Shown here piece by piece: positions 15,106-19,993 of a stretch of 19,993 bases of DNA. Below the pieces are notes generated by a model. That model searched no databases. It saw nothing but the letters and a program-made list of their open reading frames with translations, and had not been told where the DNA came from. Origin of the DNA: Mageeibacillus sp. UBA5770 (GTDB lineage Bacteria; Bacillota_A; Clostridia; Saccharofermentanales; Saccharofermentanaceae); assembly GCA_002418705.1 (NCBI GenBank), contig DIEQ01000138.1, positions 1-19,993 of the forward strand, in the 5' to 3' direction. The stretch's first letter is position 1, and every line of letters begins with the position of its first letter. The position numbers and the translations under genes are program-made.

Positions 15106-15882
15106 ATGAAAAGAAAGATTATTGTTACAGCAGTTTTCGTCGTACTCATTATTGGCGCCGGTGTTGCATATGCAGTAACCAGGCTGTCAGAAAGACAGCC
15201 TGAACCTGAAATCGGCAGTTATAGCAGTGATTATGTCAAACAATTTGTATCGGAAAATTTGTCTGATAAAGATAACATTATTGTACCCTGCTATAAGGAG
15301 AATGACCTGCTGTATAACACCGGATGCTTTTCATTGGGCAGGGATGCGGGAACTAACAGCGCATCCGGCTTCAGAACAGATCTTTTTGAAAGGATAGTCA
15401 AGATGTTTCCTGATCCACTAATCAGAGAAGAAGGAAATTATATTTATGCAGTGTATGACACTGATATTAGTACCCGTTTATTTCTGTTCTTTTCTATCGA
15501 AAAGAGCGGGGGGATGTTTTTGGATGGCTTTCCCGTAATCATGAAAGAAAAACTTTCATATTCTGATTTTGCTGGATTAAAAGCAGGCGACGATATTAAG
15601 ATAGTTGAGGGTATTGATCCTGTTGTAACATTATACACAGGAAGTTTTGACAGTATCTCGGATAATGTTTTAGTTGAGCGCGGCGATAAATTTAAGTTTT
15701 TCACCACGATACATCTGCTTTCAGACGGAATTTTGAAGATTGAATACGAAAGGGAATCTGTTGGGAATTATATAATTAAAGATATTATATTTGCTGAAGA
15801 TTTTGCCTTGAATGGTGCGAATGGTGAAACCAATTATAAAATAGCTGCTGAAGATTATATAACTGGTTCAGAAGAGAAGTAG
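15106..15882 (+). CDS. Membrane-anchored protein of unknown function
   Basis: The 258-residue protein begins MKRKIIVTAVFVVLIIGAG, a basic start and one hydrophobic helix to about 24 without a lipobox Cys, so it is probably anchored by an uncleaved signal with its bulk outside. The outer part has two cysteines (in VPCYKEN and NTGCFSLG, about 16 residues apart) that could form a disulfide, and many beta strands (YIYAVYD, LFLFFSIEK, KFKFFTTIHLL). No known family. AAAGGA precedes the ATG by about 10 bases. It ends the sigma operon; no clear intrinsic terminator follows before 15949. Confidence 0.75.
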   Translation: MKRKIIVTAVFVVLIIGAGVAYAVTRLSERQPEPEIGSYSSDYVKQFVSENLSDKDNIIVPCYKENDLLYNTGCFSLGRDAGTNSASGFRTDLFERIVKMFPDPLIREEGNYIYAVYDTDISTRLFLFFSIEKSGGMFLDGFPVIMKEKLSYSDFAGLKAGDDIKIVEGIDPVVTLYTGSFDSISDNVLVERGDKFKFFTTIHLLSDGILKIEYERESVGNYIIKDIIFAEDFALNGANGETNYKIAAEDYITGSEEK

Positions 15883-16306
15883 TTTTATAATGATGTCCGG
15901 GCTGCTTATCTGACCCCTGAAAAATATACTGCACAATCTATTATCTATATTATGCAGAACCGAAGAAAATTATGCAGAAAGAGAAATCATTGTGCAGAAT
16001 GGAAGGGGTCTATTTAGCATGCGTCGATGTTATTAATGCAGGATAGAATTTGAAGGATGCATATGCATTTCAGATGTACGATCTCCCGGAAGAACCGGAC
16101 CTTTTACGCTGTCCGTAACGGAAAGAACGGAGGCAATGCAGGGATTAATCAACTCTCCTGGTGATGTGGGGAAAATAAATATGGTACTTGTACAGAACAA
16201 TTTTTCAGCATATCAACTCAATTTGTCATATAATAATCCTTAACACATAGAACATGCAGAGCCGGTTTGTACTAATTGTATTATCAGTTGAATAGGGGGA
16301 CGCCAT
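15883..16306. other. Gene-free region of 424 bases
   Basis: It contains the 20-bp tandem repeat listed at 15949-16008 and, further right, short GC-rich inverted pieces (around 16083-16135) that do not form a good terminator. A TATAAT occurs at 16229-16234, about 70 bases before the 16307 gene, without a fitting -35 box. No reading frame longer than about 40 codons with coding character is visible. The repeat is flanked by GACCCCT (15912-15918) and its inverse AGGGGTC (16004-16010). Confidence 0.5.
15949..16008. repeat. Three tandem 20-bp units with core ATTATGCAGAA
   Basis: Units begin at 15949, 15969 and 15989, exactly 20 bases apart. The first 11 bases are ATTATGCAGAA, ATTATGCAGAA and ATTGTGCAGAA, and the remaining nine are A/G-rich. 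A fourth, weaker match (TGCACAAT) occurs just before at 15930. Period and position suggest repeated protein-binding sites or a slippage repeat. Confidence 0.65.
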
Positions 16307-17596
16307 ATGTCTCATATTACTTCGAGATCTGCTTACGAAAGTCTGCAGGAGCGTTTGAACCGGTTTCCTCAGGGGGCGCCGGTTTCGGATACCCTGTTCA
16401 AAATCCTCGGCATTCTTTTTTCGGAAAAAGAAGCAGCTTTGGTTGCGCAGCTTCCTATCAAGCCGTTCAATGTACAGAAAGCGGCGTCTATCTGGAATGT
16501 GTCGATTTTTGAAGCGACAAAAATCTTAGATGGCCTTGCATCACGATGCATTCTGCTGGATATGGAAAGCCACGGTGAGACGCGATATATCCTGCCTCCG
16601 CCAATGGCCGGATTTCTGGAATTCTCTATGATGCGTACCAGAAATGATATAGACCAGCATCTGCTGGCGGAGCTTTTTTACCAATATATGAATGTGGAAG
16701 AAGAGTTTGTCAAACAGCTGTTCTCCGGTACGGAAACCAACCTCGGGAGGGTGTTCGTCAATGAGACGACTCTGCCGGAAGCGGATGGCACGGTGCAGGT
16801 ACTTGATTTTCAAAAAGCGAGTCACATTATCACATCTGCCGAACATATTGCTATCGGAATGTGCTATTGCCGACATAAAATGCAGCATGTCGGAAAGAAT
16901 TGTGATGCCCCGATTAATGATATCTGCATGACTTTCGGGGGAACTGCGGATGCTCTGGTCCGACACGAGTATGCCCGTAGGATTGATTCTTCCGAATGTA
17001 TGGAACTCCTTCATAAAGCGTATGAATACAATCTTGTTCAATTCGGGGAAAATGTCAGAAAAGATGTATCGTTTATCTGCAACTGCTGCGGCTGCTGTTG
17101 TGAAGCATTAGTCGGCGCAAAGAAATTCGGCAGCCTTCACCCGATCGAAACAACCGGTTTTCTGCCTATACTTAATGAAGAATCCTGTATCGGCTGCGGT
17201 AAATGTGCAAAGGCGTGTCAGATAGACGTGATCAAAATGACCTCCGCAGGATCGGACAGCGCTGTGAAAACGACTAAAATTCCTGTTGTTGATGAGAATC
17301 TATGCCTTGGCTGCGGACTGTGTGTCCGCGCCTGCCCGAATAAAAGCCTTCTCTTAAAAAGCACCGGAAATAAGGTCATTACACCGGAGACATCCGTACA
17401 TAGGGTTGTCTACATGGCGATCGATAAAGGAATGCTTCAGGAGTTGATTTTTGACAATAAGGCCCTTTATAGTCATCGGGCGATGGCTGCCATTCTATCA
17501 GCTGTCTTGAAGCTGCCGCCCCTCAAGCGTGCGATGGCAAGCAGGCAGATGAAATCCAAATACCTGGACAAACTGATTGCAAGGCAAAATATCTAG
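16307..17596 (+). CDS. Iron-sulfur protein with two 4Fe-4S clusters, extra Cys-rich module and N-terminal winged-helix region
   Basis: The 429-residue cytoplasmic protein ends its core with a bacterial-type ferredoxin domain: CIGCGKCAKAC at 294-304 and CLGCGLCVRACP at 333-344, each able to hold a 4Fe-4S cluster. Upstream are a CYCRHK...GKNC...DIC module (Cys 186, 188, 199, 207) and a very dense CNCCGCCC cluster (258-265), which may bind further metal. Residues about 30-105 look like a winged-helix fold (FNVQKAASIWNVSIFEATKILDGL as the recognition part). Proteins of this overall type occur in many anaerobes as electron-transfer or redox-sensing proteins; the partner is unknown. A GGGGG ribosome site precedes the ATG. 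No neighbour shares its strand closely, so it seems to be a single-gene unit. Confidence 0.85.
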   Translation: MSHITSRSAYESLQERLNRFPQGAPVSDTLFKILGILFSEKEAALVAQLPIKPFNVQKAASIWNVSIFEATKILDGLASRCILLDMESHGETRYILPPPMAGFLEFSMMRTRNDIDQHLLAELFYQYMNVEEEFVKQLFSGTETNLGRVFVNETTLPEADGTVQVLDFQKASHIITSAEHIAIGMCYCRHKMQHVGKNCDAPINDICMTFGGTADALVRHEYARRIDSSECMELLHKAYEYNLVQFGENVRKDVSFICNCCGCCCEALVGAKKFGSLHPIETTGFLPILNEESCIGCGKCAKACQIDVIKMTSAGSDSAVKTTKIPVVDENLCLGCGLCVRACPNKSLLLKSTGNKVITPETSVHRVVYMAIDKGMLQELIFDNKALYSHRAMAAILSAVLKLPPLKRAMASRQMKSKYLDKLIARQNI

Positions 17597-17756
17597 AGGG
17601 AGATTGAATATTTAGTGGAGGCAAAAGCCTGCCGGAATACCGGACAGATCAGATACTAAAAATCACTGACGTCGTATGTGTAATTTGCACTTAGTATTAT
17701 TCAGCTAGATTTTCGATTATTTTGTTGCTGGATTCTAGGTTTGGGGTTCTGCTTCC

Positions 17757-18686
17757 TCAGTCGGTTTTTTTTCTGATCAGCCGTTGCCAGAGATTCATTT
17801 TTGACGCTGTATACAGGAAAAGACCGGTCCAGATCAGACCAAAGCAGATAGCATGTGCTGTCGTAAAAGCTTCACCATAGGCAAAAACACCCAGAATCAA
17901 CATCACCGTTGGCGCTATATACTGCAGGAATCCTACCATGGACAGGTCGAGGTTTCGGGCACCGGTGGCGAACAGGATCAAGGGGATAGCGGTGACTGCA
18001 CCGCCCAAGGGCAGGAGTATCCAGATCCAGGGGGAACCAGCCGACAGGGCACCAACAGCAGCTTCAGGATTGACGGGAAATGATCCTGTTTTTGGCACCG
18101 CTAAGAGGTATACCAGGGCGATGGGAGAAAGCATAGCAGTCTCGATCCCCAGACCGATGGATGATTCGACTTGAACTATTTTTTTAAGCAGCCCGTAAAT
18201 GCCGAAAGACAATGCCAACACCAGGGAAATCCAGGGAAGCCGCCCAACTTGAACCGTCATGACAGTAACACCTGCCGCAGCCAGCACGATGGCAACGATC
18301 TGACTGGCTTTGAACCGTTCTCTATATATGACAGCGCCCATGGCGATCGAGACTAACGGATTGATATAGTAACCGAGGCTGCCGTCGACGATCTGGCCAT
18401 TATTGACTGCATAAATAAAGACAAACCAGTTAATTGTGATGAAAAAGGCGGCCAAACCGAAAATCATCAGATCACGAGGCCGTTTCAGCACGGCAACCAA
18501 CTCGGTCCATTTTCTCGACAGGAGAATCAGGCCCATGACAAAGACAAAAGACCAGACGATCCGGTGCGCGATGATGCGGTCGGAAGGTATGGAGCGTAGG
18601 AGCTTCCAGTAGATGGGTAGAAATCCCCATAAACTGTAAGCCAATAATATTGATATGATACCCTTAGTTTTGTCTTTATTTTGCAT
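17757..18686 (-). CDS. rarD: EamA-family permease, RarD-like
   Basis: The 309-residue protein has about ten hydrophobic segments in two five-helix halves, the EamA (DMT superfamily) layout. The RarD subgroup shows in the N-terminus (KGIISILLAYSLWGFLPIYWK) and in AHRIVWS, NWFVFIYAVN, DGSLGYYINPL and GFLQYIAPT, all of which I recognise from that family. RarD was named for chloramphenicol sensitivity in Pseudomonas, but the true substrate is generally unknown. There is no good ribosome site before the ATG at 18686 (the upstream bases read AATATCCTAAC), yet no better start is in frame. Single-gene unit facing left and converging on the iron-sulfur gene. Confidence 0.9.
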   Translation of the reverse strand: MQNKDKTKGIISILLAYSLWGFLPIYWKLLRSIPSDRIIAHRIVWSFVFVMGLILLSRKWTELVAVLKRPRDLMIFGLAAFFITINWFVFIYAVNNGQIVDGSLGYYINPLVSIAMGAVIYRERFKASQIVAIVLAAAGVTVMTVQVGRLPWISLVLALSFGIYGLLKKIVQVESSIGLGIETAMLSPIALVYLLAVPKTGSFPVNPEAAVGALSAGSPWIWILLPLGGAVTAIPLILFATGARNLDLSMVGFLQYIAPTVMLILGVFAYGEAFTTAHAICFGLIWTGLFLYTASKMNLWQRLIRKKTD

Positions 18687-18861
18687 GTTAGGATATTAAC
18701 ATAAACCAGATCGGAAATCGATGGATGTCAGGGACTCAATCTGAACGGCAATGGCTATTGATTAATAGATTTCTTCGACCAGCACTGGGCTATAAAGATG
18801 ACATATTCTTCTCGTATATGAATGCTTGCTGCCTCGCTGCCTGCTGAATCAGCCGACACCG

Positions 18862-19332
18862 TCAGCTTCGTTTGGTTTTCTCCACAAACCAAACGAAGCC
18901 GTCTACAATGGTCTGTGCAGCCAGAGCTGCATCATCCGAAGCATCGAAATTTGTCAGATAAATCTCGCAGCATTTATGGTCACCGACAATATAAAAAATA
19001 TGGATACACCCCATTCTTCGTCACTAACGATTGTAAAAACATATACGACATATATCCTTGATCTGTGGATAACCCGCTTCCCGTCAAAGAGGCGTTGGGA
19101 TCTTTTCCGATCTGATTTGCTCGCTGTGACATGATCGCATCGCGAAAAGTCATTCTATCTTCTTCATCGTATTTATTTATCCCTATCCTGACCGAAACAT
19201 TGTTTGTTTGATCCTCATTATCACATCCCTCCTGAACATAGAAAACTTGTCCTTTGTGGAATACGTGATGCTTTCCACCCATCCGTCCGGGATCGAATAA
19301 CTACCGAAATCCTTGAAGAACTCATTTCTTTC
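18862..19332 (-). pseudogene. Decayed gene for a secreted/lipoprotein-type protein, at least two frameshifts
   Basis: Reading the minus strand, coherent protein sequence runs through three frames. From 19332: EFFKDFGSYSIPDGWVES, then ITYSTKDK. After a shift near 19240-19250: FYVQEGCDNEDQTNN, then VSVRIGINKYDEEDR and MTFRDAIMSQRANQ. After a second shift near 19000: IFYIVGDHKCCEIYLTN, then FDASDDAALAAQTIVDG and FVWFVEKTKRS with a TGA stop at 18864-18862. This order resembles a widespread clostridial lipoprotein family of about 200 residues (motifs SIPDGW, NNxSVxxGxNxY, FRDAIxxQ, YYIVGD, VDxFVW). The 5' part with signal peptide is missing; a stop lies just before it at 19335-19333. Not functional as it stands, unless sequencing errors explain the shifts. 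Confidence 0.7.
18865..18899. other. Perfect 14-bp inverted repeat
   Basis: GCTTCGTTTGGTTT (18865-18878) and AAACCAAACGAAGC (18886-18899) are exact inverses around a 7-base loop. It covers the last codons of the decayed minus-strand gene, directly before its stop. No T-run follows on either strand, so it is not a clear terminator although its position would suit one. Confidence 0.75.
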
Positions 19333-19993
19333 TCACATATATCTTGGAAAGATCGGAGATGAGTATTGCGTATACAATCCGCTTACGGAACCATGTTGTG
19401 TCGGGATCTTACCGAATCTTTTCCTCGAATGAAGACTTAAGAGGAACACATATCTGCATTATGTGGAGGAATAGAACGATATTCTGAACAGGCTGGCTGA
19501 CACGCATATGCCGCTTGTTATCATGACTCCTTACGAGAAGGCGATCCCACGGCCGCTGCTAGGACATCGAAGTATGTTCGGCGATGTCTCCCGGAACTTC
19601 GATAAGATGGAGACACCCTTCATCCATGCAGGCTTCGCTCGAAAAGGGATTATGGGGAACGCTGACAGCACATTGTGCGACACAATCGGCATGGCCGATC
19701 TGACGTCTGCGCTTCTAAAAATGAATCCCGACCTCTTTGCGGACGAGACACCTGTTCCGAATACGTGGTATGAGTGATAGCGGGTTCGACTTCTTTTCGG
19801 TGTAGGTGTGAATCTTGCGATCAATGAAATTGTAGTGAATTTTGTCGGAAAACGGACCTCCAATATCTCCGTCATCATAACGGCGCTATGCTTTGCTGCA
19901 GCCGCGATTGTTCTTGCGGTCATCGGTTTTTGCGCTGCGCAAAACTATGAATGGGAGAAGACATCGCAATTACACATTTCCGCGATATATCAT
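19301..19993 (+). pseudogene. Decayed reading frame with four in-frame stops, continuing past the window
   Basis: One plus-strand frame is open from 19301 to the right edge except for TGA 19430, TAG 19472 and TGA-TAG 19775-19780. The translation keeps coding character across the stops: YLGKIGDEYCVYNPLTEP, then RLKRNTYLHYVEE, NDILNRLADTHMPLVIMTP, FDKMETPFIHAGFARKG, CDTIGMADLTSALLKMNP and, at the end, NLAINEIVVNFVGK followed by a hydrophobic helix. I do not recognise the family. The longest intact piece (19508-19777) has an ATG but no ribosome site. Its left end abuts the decayed minus-strand gene at about 19330, and the true left boundary is unclear. Confidence 0.5.

Noticed and set aside
18826..19134. 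Plus-strand frames of 79 and 102 codons
   Set aside because: They lie opposite the decayed minus-strand gene, whose joined frames carry recognisable motifs.

Overview
The window looks like chromosomal DNA of a low-to-medium GC, Gram-positive anaerobe of the Clostridia (Lachnospiraceae or a relative). Most genes have strong AAGGAGG-type ribosome binding sites. There are lipobox lipoproteins, large secreted proteins built from InlB-type, GLUG and fibronectin type III repeats, an ECF sigma factor with its anti-sigma protein, and a ferredoxin-like protein typical of strict anaerobes. This placement is an inference from gene content, not from a phylogenetic marker.

Layout. (1) 3-512, +: the end of an unrecognised gene that enters from the left edge. 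(2) 547-3692, -: a molybdate locus in transcription order mop, terminator, modA, stem-loop, modB, modC. (3) 3830-6715, -: a 961-residue surface protein with GLUG repeats, three InlB B-repeats, a Thr/Pro stalk and a C-terminal membrane anchor. (4) 6758-7067: a regulatory region with repeats and two operator-like dyads around a promoter. It drives 7068-8759, +: a four-helix membrane protein, a small XRE repressor and an MDR-family oxidoreductase, closed by a terminator. (5) 8855-11608, -: a 917-residue secreted protein with three ~147-residue N-terminal repeats and three C-terminal FN3 domains. (6) 11881-15882, +: a promoter, ECF sigma factor, anti-sigma protein, two lipoproteins, a gene remnant and a membrane-anchored protein. 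(7) 15949-16008: a 20-bp tandem repeat in an otherwise empty gap. (8) 16307-17596, +: a winged-helix/ferredoxin fusion. (9) 17757-18686, -: a RarD/EamA permease. (10) 18862-19993: a decayed tract with one minus-strand gene broken by frameshifts and one plus-strand reading frame broken by four stop codons.

How the parts work together. ModA captures molybdate, ModB/ModC import it, and Mop probably stores or buffers it; this fits an anaerobe using molybdoenzymes, none of which is visible here. The sigma/anti-sigma operon looks like an envelope-signalling unit: the anti-sigma protein's outer domain and the next lipoprotein share a domain, so they may sense or compete for the same signal. The two large secreted proteins suggest adhesion or extracellular binding, but no ligand can be inferred. 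I saw no rRNA, tRNA, CRISPR array, transposase or phage gene.

The most unusual items are the repeat domain with paired cysteines in the 917-residue protein, the shared sensor domain in the sigma operon, the double-dyad promoter, and the reading frame at the right end whose four stops could each come from a single C-to-T change.
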